DNA from: a virus | Direction: 5' to 3' (one strand) | DNA length: 64,000 bases | IMG/VR virus record: IMGVR_UViG_3300047157_000126 | Coordinates: 17,729 to 81,728 of that record | Shown: positions 40,463 to 50,000 of the stretch, in pieces | Position numbering within the stretch: position 1 is the first letter of the stretch | Layout of the letters: the number at the start of each line of letters is the position of its first letter | Notes under the pieces: generated by a model | What the model was told of the DNA's origin: nothing | Database searches by the model: none | What the model saw: the letters and a program-made list of their open reading frames with translations, nothing else | Made by a program: the position numbers and the translations under genes

Positions 40463-41218
40463 ATGTCAAATCTTTTTGGCTCTTATCTAGGACAAGTATA
40501 TGGAGATAGATATACTAGAGATAAAAGAAAAGAGATAGACCCTATAGCAACTGCCGCAGAAAAGAAAAGATTTGATAGAACACAAAGAAATTTAGATAGA
40601 TTGGCTGTAGGCGCTGGCGCATTATCTGCCGCCCATAATTTTACTAGAAATTTAACAGAGGGTAAATTTAGACCGATTTCCGCTTTAGGTTCTGGACAAG
40701 CCGCTTACCAAGGTATAAAAGGAACTTTAAATCCTCTTGCTGCTGGAATTGATGATTTTAGAATTAAAAGAAGAATTAGAAGTACACTGTCACCGCGCTC
40801 AGGTTCTGCTACTGCTTCAAAAACATATGTAGAACCAGCAACAGAATATGCGGGAGTAGACCCTGCTATGATTAGTGAACGGAGACAAATCAACCCAATA
40901 AGAACTCCTTCTTCAGAAGAGCAAAGTTTAGTAGGTGTGTCACCACAACAAAGGGTATTTACACAAAGAGTTGCAGGTGGGCCTGTAAAAGTTAAACCAA
41001 AAGCAGAACCTTCTCCTGAACGTAAAATGACGGAAGAGCAAGTAAAAGTGCTGGCTTCTAATGTTGCCCCTCCTACTGCTCAATCTAATCTTAATCAGTT
41101 TACAGAAAGAGATATGGTGAAAGTCATAAATCAAGATGATGCTGAAGACGCAAGAGAAGAAAAAAGATTGAATGCTAAAAACTTAGACGGTTCTCAACAA
41201 ATACAAGGGAATGTGTGA
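40463..41218 (+). CDS. Basic hypothetical virion protein, 251 aa
   Basis: Starts MSNLFGSYLGQVYGDRY. The open frame extends upstream with Ala-rich codons (a GCAGCAGCA run) but lacks a good start, so a non-standard start is possible. Basic and disordered apart from an N-terminal helix. Its stop overlaps the terminase start region. Confidence 0.7.
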   Translation: MSNLFGSYLGQVYGDRYTRDKRKEIDPIATAAEKKRFDRTQRNLDRLAVGAGALSAAHNFTRNLTEGKFRPISALGSGQAAYQGIKGTLNPLAAGIDDFRIKRRIRSTLSPRSGSATASKTYVEPATEYAGVDPAMISERRQINPIRTPSSEEQSLVGVSPQQRVFTQRVAGGPVKVKPKAEPSPERKMTEEQVKVLASNVAPPTAQSNLNQFTERDMVKVINQDDAEDAREEKRLNAKNLDGSQQIQGNV

Positions 41219-41223
41219 TATTC

Positions 41224-42714
41224 ATGATTGACGATAAAGGTCAAGACATGCAAGATTTCATCAAACAGATGGATAGAGAAATGAGTAAAAAATCATTTCA
41301 GTATTTTTTTACTGAGATTTTAAAATTTGATTTAAATTGGCATCACGAACAATGGGAGAAGGGTCTTGCTGGAAGTAGATATTATTGTGTAAAAGCGTCA
41401 AGAGACCACGGAAAATCTGTTTTCTTTATGAGTTATGCATTATGGTTAGCAGCATTTAATCCTAATACCCACATTATGATTTTCTCACACTCTTTAGAAC
41501 AGACTCTTGAGCATATGAGATTTATTAGAAATAACATAGATATGGCAGATTGTTTAAGAGATTTAAAACCTCAAGGAAAACCTTGGGCTAAATCATATTT
41601 CGAGTTTACAAATGGTAGTCGTCTTATGGCTAAGTCAGTTGGTGGTGCTACTCGTGGTTTCCACCCTGACGTTGTTGTTTGCGACGATATTCTTTGGGGA
41701 ACTAGTGCTGGTGAATTAGCCAGAACTGCTGATTGGTTTTATGGTGTTTTGTTACCAGTTCTTCACCACAGTTCTCGTTTGATGATGGTTGGTACACCAT
41801 TTAGTTACAACGATTTGTATGCGGAATTAGAAAAGAAAGATACCTTTACTGTAGAAACATATCCCGCGATAAATCAAGAAGGTGAAGCATTATGGCCCGC
41901 TAGATGGAATCTTGAAGCGTTAGATGAAAGACGACTTTCTATGCCAGCAATACAGTTTTCTCGTGAATATCTATGTGAACCTATTCACGATGTTGCTAGT
42001 ATGTTTCCTAATGATATACTAGAAAAAGCCAGAGACCCTGAACTTGTTTTAATTCCGAGAGCAGATACCGCTTACAATGAGGAGGGTGAGCCTGATGGGA
42101 TTTACGGGCAACATTTCTTTGGTTGGGACCCTGCGATTTCTTCTGATAAAAACGCTGACTTTACAGCGATGTTAGGTCTTAGAATAAAACCAGAAAATGA
42201 CGGTATCAAAGAAATTGTGCATGTAGTACATCAAAAAGGTATGTCTAGTATGGCGCAAAAAAGACAAATTATTGCTATAAATAACAAGTTTATGCCAGAG
42301 TTGATAGAATTAGAAGGTAATAATTTCCAGCGTATGTTGGCGACTGAACTAAAAGAAATGGCATCTGATATTCCGGTTAAGACTTTCATGACAACGAAAC
42401 AAAAGAAGGAGACTATATTCATGTCGTTATTATTGGCATTTGAGCAAGGCCAAATAAAAACGCCTTATGGTAATGAAGAATCTCGTAAGTTTACTCATAC
42501 TCTTGAACAAGAATTAAACAGATTTGGTATGCAGAAAAATGGTAGACTAGAATCTGTGGGTGTTCATGACGACTTAGCAATGGGTTTGGCTCTTGCTAAT
42601 TTTGCAACTAAAGAGTTCAAAGGTAGTGTTGTGCTTCTTGATGATATTTTACCCGGCTTTGATGATTGGCACGCAGGTAGAAAACATCGCAATAGTGGTT
42701 GGATGATACCATAG
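41224..42714 (+). CDS. terL: Terminase large subunit (packaging ATPase-nuclease)
   Basis: 496 residues. Walker A-like KASRDHGKSVFF near residue 60, Walker B DVVVCDDI near 148, the coupling motif MVGTPF, and the RNase-H-type nuclease with FGWDPAISSDKNADFTAM and a late acidic pair in GVHDDLAMGLALA. ATG selected over an upstream GTG. It translocates DNA into the prohead using the portal downstream. Confidence 0.95.
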   Translation: MIDDKGQDMQDFIKQMDREMSKKSFQYFFTEILKFDLNWHHEQWEKGLAGSRYYCVKASRDHGKSVFFMSYALWLAAFNPNTHIMIFSHSLEQTLEHMRFIRNNIDMADCLRDLKPQGKPWAKSYFEFTNGSRLMAKSVGGATRGFHPDVVVCDDILWGTSAGELARTADWFYGVLLPVLHHSSRLMMVGTPFSYNDLYAELEKKDTFTVETYPAINQEGEALWPARWNLEALDERRLSMPAIQFSREYLCEPIHDVASMFPNDILEKARDPELVLIPRADTAYNEEGEPDGIYGQHFFGWDPAISSDKNADFTAMLGLRIKPENDGIKEIVHVVHQKGMSSMAQKRQIIAINNKFMPELIELEGNNFQRMLATELKEMASDIPVKTFMTTKQKKETIFMSLLLAFEQGQIKTPYGNEESRKFTHTLEQELNRFGMQKNGRLESVGVHDDLAMGLALANFATKEFKGSVVLLDDILPGFDDWHAGRKHRNSGWMIP

Positions 42715-42748
42715 AGTTGAAAAAGGAAATAAGATACGAAGGAGAGTG

Positions 42749-42820
42749 ATGTGGATGAATACAACATACATGGATAGTGAAAATGAGAATACCACTTTTT
42801 GGTGGTCATTAAGTAAATAA
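42749..42820 (+). CDS. Possible 23-aa mini-ORF
   Basis: ATG preceded by GAAGGAGAGTG, a good Shine-Dalgarno, encoding MWMNTTYMDSENENTTFWWS. It lies in the 130-base gap between terL and the LAGLIDADG gene. Short; only the ribosome-binding site supports it. Confidence 0.3.
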   Translation: MWMNTTYMDSENENTTFWWSLSK

Positions 42821-42844
42821 AGGTCATTCGAGGGGTCAAAGAAT

Positions 42845-44068
42845 ATGTGGGCGAGCGCTTTTTTGGAAGACTCTTTTTTTGTTAAAGCGGAAAGCAACGA
42901 AGAAGTTGTTGAGGTCACTCAAGTGAAAAAATTTTTTTCTAATACTGGCGAAGGTTGGTTTGAAAGTCATCTAGGTGTTACAGCGAATGAGTTCGTTTCT
43001 AGACTTAGAAAAATGCGAAGGAAAAACAAAAATGTTAAGCATGAAATAGATGACATAATTCAAGATGTCAGAGCATTAAAAAAATTAGAAGTTGAAAGCA
43101 CATTATCACAAATACCTTGGGCTAATGAAAGATATGATACACTTAGAGGATTAGGGCTTTCAGATAGAGATTTAAAATCACTTAGAAGATTTTCAGATTC
43201 AAGAAAAACTGGTTTAATTAATGCTTGTCAATTATGGGAACAAGCAGATACTTCTCTCAAGACTCTCGATAGTTTTGAAGATGTATGGGGGCAACATGAA
43301 AATCAAACATGGGCTAATGCTATGCAAAATAAAAAAGATGCAAGAAAAATGTGGAAAACAAGTTTACATCAAATAGATAAATTAAACTCAAAAGATAGGG
43401 AAACTATAGAAAAAGCCAGTTTGGTTTTAACAGAGAGAGGACCTATGAGTAGTAGAGCCATATTTGAACATCTAAGTGAAAACAATGTTGTACACAAAAG
43501 TATGACCAGTAACAAGTTATCAAAATTAATTTCTATGTATGGGGAAGAACTAGACATTACTGCTGGTGCTTCTAGAGGGACTTTTGTAAAGATGGATAAA
43601 AATGGTTTAATTCTAAAAGACCCTTTTGCTTACGCAGCGGGCTTTTTAGACGCTGACGGCTACATCACAATTACAGGTAGGGGTGAAGCAAGAGCAGGTT
43701 TTGTCGCTACTGGTGATAGAGGTAGAGCACACTGTGAACAATTACACAAAACTTTAGAATGTGGGGTTTTACAATTAGACCAAAAAGTCCACAAAAACTC
43801 CACTAGAAGTCAACATAGATTACAATTTTATTCAAAAGGTGATGTAGAAAAACTACTAAAAATGATTTTACCACATTTACAAATGAAAGATACCCAAGCA
43901 AAGGCTGTCTTGCAATATCTCCAAGAGGAAGACCCTCTTCGTAAGACCGAGTTGTTGCGTGTGGTTAGATACAATAATTGGAAAGACGACACTCAAAAAG
44001 CAGAAAACTTACTATCTCAATGGGAATGCTCCGTAGACGATATTAGTAAATGGTCGGAGGGAATATAA
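42845..44068 (+). CDS. LAGLIDADG-motif protein with helical and winged-helix N-terminal parts
   Basis: 407 residues. The motif AYAAGFLDADGYITI at about 260-275 matches LAGLIDADG endonucleases, and the following beta strands and helix fit that fold; only one motif is seen, so it may dimerise. Residues 195-245 (MSSRAIFEHLSENNVVHKSM) resemble a winged helix. Residues 15-190 are helical. N-terminus SAFLEDSFFVKAESN could carry a protease-type site. A homing endonuclease between terL and portal is plausible, but a domesticated packaging factor is possible. Confidence 0.75.
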   Translation: MWASAFLEDSFFVKAESNEEVVEVTQVKKFFSNTGEGWFESHLGVTANEFVSRLRKMRRKNKNVKHEIDDIIQDVRALKKLEVESTLSQIPWANERYDTLRGLGLSDRDLKSLRRFSDSRKTGLINACQLWEQADTSLKTLDSFEDVWGQHENQTWANAMQNKKDARKMWKTSLHQIDKLNSKDRETIEKASLVLTERGPMSSRAIFEHLSENNVVHKSMTSNKLSKLISMYGEELDITAGASRGTFVKMDKNGLILKDPFAYAAGFLDADGYITITGRGEARAGFVATGDRGRAHCEQLHKTLECGVLQLDQKVHKNSTRSQHRLQFYSKGDVEKLLKMILPHLQMKDTQAKAVLQYLQEEDPLRKTELLRVVRYNNWKDDTQKAENLLSQWECSVDDISKWSEGI

Positions 44069-45801
44069 TGGCTGATGATGATAGTAGAGTTTCTAGATTT
44101 ATCAGTGCTCTTTCTAGCCCTTTCAAAAGAAGGACTACACCACAACCTCAAATGCCAATGTTGACTACTGGTATTCAAGAACCAGTATTAGCACAAGGAA
44201 TCACACTTCCTGCTCTTTATGCTGTATCTCGTGAAAATTTAATTCTTAGGACGGTTTTAGCAAAATTAAAACAAGAGATATTCCGAAGGGGGTATTACTT
44301 TGAAAAGAAGTTTGAAACTAAATGTGTAGACTGTGGTGAAGAATATCAACATTCAGTGGATATGTGCAAAGCCTGTGGGGGTGAAGTAAGGACTCCTGAT
44401 GTAGATGAGGCTGTATATCCACGTTGGTTATTAAAACAAGAGAACTCTATGGAACAATCTTTTATGCACATTTTACAAGAAGTAGAAGATGATTTGAATA
44501 TAGTCGATGATGCTTTCTTAATTTTAGTTAAAGAGTACTTTGTAGACCCAGATACTGGAGAAATACAATTTTACAGAGTAAAAGAAATCATAAGAGGTGA
44601 CCCTATCTTTATGAGAATAGTAGCAGATAAGAGAGGAGTAAGAGGTGGTAGATACAAAGTTTGTGCTATTCACAGAGACCAAATTAATTATCCCGGTCAA
44701 GATGATGCGTGTCAGGTGTGTGGTTCAAAAATGGAAGATGCACATTATATCAATATGGCTGGTTCTGGAAAAAATCAATACTATCTTAAGGGAGAAGTTA
44801 TACACATTTCAAAATATAATCCTAGTAAATTGTATGGAAAATCTCCAGTTAACACTATGTGGAGACAAGCAATGTCTCTAACCGCTATGGATAATTACAT
44901 CTACACCGCTTATCAGAAAAGAAGAATACCAAAAGGAATTATTTCTGTAACTACAGATAATCTAGAATCTATGAAATCTTTCTGGAAGTCTGTTGACGAA
45001 AAAATGGAAAGAGACCCTCACTATGTTCCTAAAGTGGGTATTGAGAGTTCCACTGGAAGAGGGGGTGTGAATTGGGTTAAATTCATGGACACTCTTGAGG
45101 AAATGCAGTATATGGCTGTAAGAGACGAAATAAGAAATCGTATAGCAGCATACTTTGGTGTATCATCAGTATTTATGATAGATAATGGTAAGTCTGGTGG
45201 TTTGAATAATGAGGGTATGCAAATACTAGTAACTAATCGAGCAGTTGAGTTTGGGCAAAAAGTGTATACTGAAGTTTTATTCCCAAGAATGTTAAGAGAA
45301 ATGAATGTACATGATTGGAAACTTGCTCTTTATCCTAATGAAGAAGAAGATGAAATCACAAGATTAAGAAGAGATGAGATGGAAGCAAATCTTGCTCAAA
45401 GAATGATGATGTTAGGTTACCAACCTGAATTGTTGGAAGAAGGAAAAAGAGATATTAGGTTTGTCTATAAAAAATTAGAAACAGGTCAACAACCCGGTGG
45501 AGCACCTCCTCCGGGTGGAGCACCTCCTCCGGGTGGAGCACCTCCTGCTGGTGGAGCACCTCCTGCTGGTGTTCCTCCGGGTGTAATGCAACAAGTAGGA
45601 AGAGGTATGCCTCCGGGTGTTGTTAATCCGGGTGGAGAAGGTGTTGGTTTGAGAAATAGAGGACCCGCTAGACCTGAACAAAGAGTTTCAGGAGGTGCTG
45701 GCTCTCCTTTTTCTAATGTACAACAAAGAGGCCCACAACAAAGACCTGTTGAAAGAGCACAAAGAGGTGTTTCTGAGGCAAATCGCCCTCGTGGAGCATA
45801 A
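44068..45801 (+). CDS. Portal protein with zinc ribbons and Pro/Gly-rich tail
   Basis: 577 residues; start at MADDDSRVS after GGAGGGAATATA. Recognised by position after terL and by the core: ARENLILRTVLAKLKQEIF-type helix, FYRVKEIIRGDP, HISKYNPSKLYGKSPV, AYQKRRIPKGII and AAYFGVSSVFM. Two cysteine pairs (CVDC...CKAC) and another (CAIH...CQVCG) insert zinc ribbons. Residues 475-510 are tandem GGAPPP units. Confidence 0.85.
   Translation: MADDDSRVSRFISALSSPFKRRTTPQPQMPMLTTGIQEPVLAQGITLPALYAVSRENLILRTVLAKLKQEIFRRGYYFEKKFETKCVDCGEEYQHSVDMCKACGGEVRTPDVDEAVYPRWLLKQENSMEQSFMHILQEVEDDLNIVDDAFLILVKEYFVDPDTGEIQFYRVKEIIRGDPIFMRIVADKRGVRGGRYKVCAIHRDQINYPGQDDACQVCGSKMEDAHYINMAGSGKNQYYLKGEVIHISKYNPSKLYGKSPVNTMWRQAMSLTAMDNYIYTAYQKRRIPKGIISVTTDNLESMKSFWKSVDEKMERDPHYVPKVGIESSTGRGGVNWVKFMDTLEEMQYMAVRDEIRNRIAAYFGVSSVFMIDNGKSGGLNNEGMQILVTNRAVEFGQKVYTEVLFPRMLREMNVHDWKLALYPNEEEDEITRLRRDEMEANLAQRMMMLGYQPELLEEGKRDIRFVYKKLETGQQPGGAPPPGGAPPPGGAPPAGGAPPAGVPPGVMQQVGRGMPPGVVNPGGEGVGLRNRGPARPEQRVSGGAGSPFSNVQQRGPQQRPVERAQRGVSEANRPRGA
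45493..45580 (+). repeat. Tandem 18-bp coding repeat in portal C-terminus
   Basis: Four units of GGTGGAGCACCTCCTCCG (or GCT in the last codon), encoding GGAPPP/GGAPPA. A flexible linker in the portal tail, prone to slippage. Confidence 0.85.
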
Positions 45802-45841
45802 GAGTAATTAAACAGGTATATCTACGGAGCGAGTGAGTAAC

Positions 45842-46192
45842 ATGAACCTAACCAAGATGGACTCCTTTGCAAGAAAGATGAATTTACACGCGAAAGCCTT
45901 TTCCGAGGCTCTAGATTTAGGAGATGCTGAGTTAGCAAAATCTCATCTTCAAGAGGTTTTGAAAGTTAGTAATTTCTTAAATGATGACTTACATTATGCT
46001 ATACAAAAATCTGCTGAAGAAAAACATGTTAATGATTTTGCTAACGGAGTTCCTGTAATGAAGTTTAATGAAAGGGGTACAAACTTTGACACCTCTCAAA
46101 GAGATAGAGTTCTCAAAGGTACAGTTATTCCTGCAAGAACTAATTATCAAATGAGAAAGCACTCCGGTACTTTCGGTGGATGGCAAAAGTAG
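45842..46192 (+). CDS. Hypothetical virion protein, 116 aa
   Basis: Starts MNLTKMDSFARKMNLHAK (a GTG three codons upstream is possible). N-terminal two-thirds helical, last third basic and extended. Between portal and protease genes; likely head-associated. Confidence 0.75.
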   Translation: MNLTKMDSFARKMNLHAKAFSEALDLGDAELAKSHLQEVLKVSNFLNDDLHYAIQKSAEEKHVNDFANGVPVMKFNERGTNFDTSQRDRVLKGTVIPARTNYQMRKHSGTFGGWQK

Positions 46193-46201
46193 GTGCGTTA
46201 A

Positions 46202-46540
46202 ATGTCAGAAGAAACCACTGAAGAGCGATTGGTTAATGCTCTTATTACGAAAATGGAATCTATGGAATCTGACATAAACGCAGTAAGAAGGGAAAATGCA
46301 ATCTTAAAAAATATGATGAACAACCCTGCTGCTCTTTTGAAAAAATCTGGTTTTGTTAGGATTTCCACACCTCTTAGTGAAGATGTCTCTGGAGACGCTT
46401 TTAGAGGAGAGGAAGCAATTAATCTTCAAAAATCAGAAGGGCAATTAGACAATTACACTAACGAACAGATTCATGAAATGAGTTGGGAAGAAATTCATGA
46501 CATGGCTGATAATGTAAAAACACCAATGGAGTTGTATTAA
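46202..46540 (+). CDS. Hypothetical virion protein with C-terminal MSWEEIH motif, 112 aa
   Basis: A coiled coil (ITKMESMESDINAVRRENAI), then a possible processing site (LLKKSGFVRIS), then the C-terminal EMSWEEIHDMADNVK, which matches EMSWDEVHNLANSAF at the end of the prohead protease. The shared end suggests common binding to capsid or portal. Confidence 0.75.
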   Translation: MSEETTEERLVNALITKMESMESDINAVRRENAILKNMMNNPAALLKKSGFVRISTPLSEDVSGDAFRGEEAINLQKSEGQLDNYTNEQIHEMSWEEIHDMADNVKTPMELY

Positions 46541-46541
46541 G

Positions 46542-47075
46542 ATGGTAAGACCAAGATATAGTGAAGTAGATAACAACGCAATTGACCTTTTGAATAAGGC
46601 TCAAAAATTATTAGAAAGAACAGAATCTATTGTGAAAGAAGATAAATGCCCTTCTTGTGGTATGAAGAAATCTGAATGTTTGAATAAGATGGGCTGCGGA
46701 GTTAAAAAATACGGAAGTATAAAGAAAGAAAGAACCCATAAACTAGGTAGTTTCACTCCGGGTGCAGGTGGTGTTAATGAAGGCACATGTGCAGACGATT
46801 GTTGGTGCAAAATAGAAAAAGCAAATCCTAACTTTATTACAACTTTTTCTACTGAACCTCAAGATGTTACTTTCGTAGCGGAATCTGGTGGACAAACTAG
46901 AAACGCATATTACACTTCAAATCAACATTTATTAGATTCAGAAGATGTTGCTAACAAAGGGGCTACAAGTTATGCTTACAACTTAGATACTTTATCCCCT
47001 ACAGTAAATACTCATGATAGACCTTTCGAGTCTCATGAAATAACAAGCGGTGGAGAGTCTAAGACCAACGAGTGA
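46542..47075 (+). CDS. Hypothetical zinc-binding virion protein, 177 aa
   Basis: Helical start (NNAIDLLNKAQKLLERTES), then cysteines CPSC...C...C and CADDCWC over residues 38-85, then a beta-rich end. Overlaps the start region of the giant gene. Unknown. Confidence 0.75.
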   Translation: MVRPRYSEVDNNAIDLLNKAQKLLERTESIVKEDKCPSCGMKKSECLNKMGCGVKKYGSIKKERTHKLGSFTPGAGGVNEGTCADDCWCKIEKANPNFITTFSTEPQDVTFVAESGGQTRNAYYTSNQHLLDSEDVANKGATSYAYNLDTLSPTVNTHDRPFESHEITSGGESKTNE

Positions 47076-47091
47076 AAAAGGTGGTTTTAGT

Positions 47092-50000
47092 GTGCAAGAA
47101 GATGCTGCTGATATTTTCATAAGAGCAAGAGACGATTTAGTAAACGCTGTTTCTGTTTTAGATGAAGATATTTCAATTTATGTTGAAGAGTATGTTTTTG
47201 CTAAAGCCAACCTTGATGTAAATGGATTTCATTTGAATCCTACTTGGAAAGAAGAAGTTTGTGACTTATTAATTAAGGAAAAAAGAAAGAAAAGAATACT
47301 ATCTAGTGAAGAAAAAGCATTACTAAGGTTAGATAAAAGAGGACATAATAGTGTAGAGGACCCATTTAAAAATAGAATAAAATCTAGAATTGAAGAACAC
47401 ACTGATGAACATATACCACACACAGCAGCAAGGGGACACGGTGCTCAATTAGAAATAGAAAGAGACCTAACTAGTATTTATCCTAATGCTCATCCTTTTG
47501 ATAGAGACCATAATCCGCTTCATAGGATTGACCCTTCTTCTGGTTTACCGATGCGTTTTCATATATTAGCAAAAAAATTTTTACCAGCAAAAGAGGGTGA
47601 AAAAACAATTGCTGAGAAAATAAAAAATTATGAAATAGCAGTTGAAGATTATCTAACTGAAACAGGTAATCACTCTGTTTCAAAAAATACTAAGGGTGGA
47701 TATAATTTTCTTGGCCCTTTATACACAGGTAAAGGTGCTAATACATTAAGTCATGAAGTTGATGTGTATAATAGGGATTTTGAACGTTGGAAAGAAAATA
47801 ACGATGATGGTTCTAGTGATTTTCAGTTAAGACAAAAACATTTTTCTGATAGATTAAAATCTTGGGAAAATAGAGAGCACAAACCTGAGTATGAAGAAGG
47901 GTCAGACCCTACATTAGCAGAATATTATGGAACGGGTGTAGGTGATTTAGAAAACCCAAAAGATATGGCTCATCCAGAATATCTTTCAGATTTAGCATTT
48001 AAATTAGGCTTAGAGTGGTATTCACCAGAGGAAAGAACTAAGATTTTTGAACATCTTCATGATAAAAATAAAGGGAGTGATTCTAATAGACAATTATTAA
48101 AATTTGATGATGGTTTTGAATTACCTATGGGTAGACTAAAAAGAACCTTAAGAACTAGAAGTGCAAACGCGAAAACATTTACTTCTAATGAACCACATTT
48201 AGGTGGTGACAATAATATAACTCCTAAATTAATGTCTAATCTACCTGAAACTGATAAAGACAAATTTGCTTTTGATTCCGCTTTTAGAGCAGCAAGAGTA
48301 CCTGTAGATAAAGATGGGAAAATTATAGGGGATATCACTTATGATAAAGAAAGTGAAGACCAAATTCTAAAACCCCTATCTGAAATTGCATTAGAAAATC
48401 TACATGATTCTATGGGACATGATATTGATGAGGATGGTTGGATATTCCAAGCGTTTCCTAATATGAGTAAGAAAAGATTACTAGAATTAAAAAGAGAATC
48501 TGGTGACGATTTTAAAAAAGCCCTAGCAAAAGAAAGTAAGAGTGCTAAAGATATGGTTCCTGAAAGAAATCTTTTACACTCTTTGGGTTTTAATTCAGAC
48601 GGTAATGAGATGGAAGAACATGAAGTTTATGACAACTTTTCTGGCCCTTTAATAGATAATAAAATGTTAAAAGAATTAATGAGAAAGAAAAAAGACTTTT
48701 TAGGATTAGGGACAAAACACAACCAATTAACAGATGCTTACAATTTTTATGGGAGTAATAAATCTCATGGTGAGTTTACTTCTCCAGAAATAAGAAAAGC
48801 CTTGGAAGATTTAGGAGGTATCACCCCTACATCTCTATTTGCTCCCGCTTATATGGGTGCGGCTTTAGGAATGGATTCCCACACATTGTTCAGGTCATTA
48901 CATTATCCAATAGCGGATAAGGAAGGAAACTCTATTCTAGGTTCAACAAGAGGAGACCACAAAATTACTAATCAAAATCAAGGTTTGTTTGGGCATTTAA
49001 TCTTACCAAGACCAGAAGAAAGTAAGATTAGTTCTCACTCTTTACAACACAATAAAGCCTTAATTAAAAAAGTTGGAGGTTTTGCTAATATTATAAATGC
49101 TGATAGAAATCATTCTACTCATCCTCAAATTTCTAGTATGTTACATGGTAATAGCGATAGTCAAAATCAAGAAAAATATAAACAAAAAAAACGTATTAAT
49201 AATTTATCACCCTTTTTATTCTCTACAAACCCTAATTCGGATAACCCTTATGGATTAGAAAGGGGAATGGGAATTGAAAGAATAGTTGATGATGATGTTG
49301 TAACAAACATAAGTGATACATTAGAAAACTCTTTTCAAGAAATGACTATGAAAGATAAAAAAGCAGATAGAAATGCACTCTTTCATGCTAAAAAATTACA
49401 ATTAAGAAAAGGCTCAGATATTTTTAATTATCAAATTGGTGATAGCATTTCTGCTAAATTATTTGAAGGTAGTTATCATGGGAATAAACTTAATGAAAAA
49501 TTAAATGGTGATACTCGTATTATTTCTGAAATGGCTAAACATTTAACTCAGTATTACCCTGATGGTTTCTTAGACCCAAGTAATCCAGCAATTAGAGAGA
49601 ATGTTGCAAGATTATTTGCTGATGCAAATATGGCCTTGAAAGTATTACCGCCTGAGTATTATGAAGAATTAGGTATATCCCATCCTACTACTATAGATTG
49701 GGGGTTCTCTAAAGAAGAAATGCCTTTAGATTCTAAACTACATGGTCTTGGTAGTTTTATAAAACAGGCTGGTATTCCAGTACATAGCGAAACCAATGCG
49801 GAAGAAATAGCAGAACAGTTAGGGTTTCCTTTAGATAAAGAACATTTAGACCATATCGAAAAAACTTTAGGTACAATACCTGAAGGTGAGGGAAGATTCT
49901 TGATGTCTAATAAACAAATATTATCTAATTTATTCAATGAAGAATATGATAGGGATATAGATGAACACCTCTTTGAAGAATCAGGTCATGGTACTAAAGA

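Noticed and set aside
45493-45580. CRISPR-like repeat
   Set aside because: Units are contiguous 18-bp codon repeats without spacers, encoding GGAPPP in the portal frame. No CRISPR array was seen anywhere in the window.
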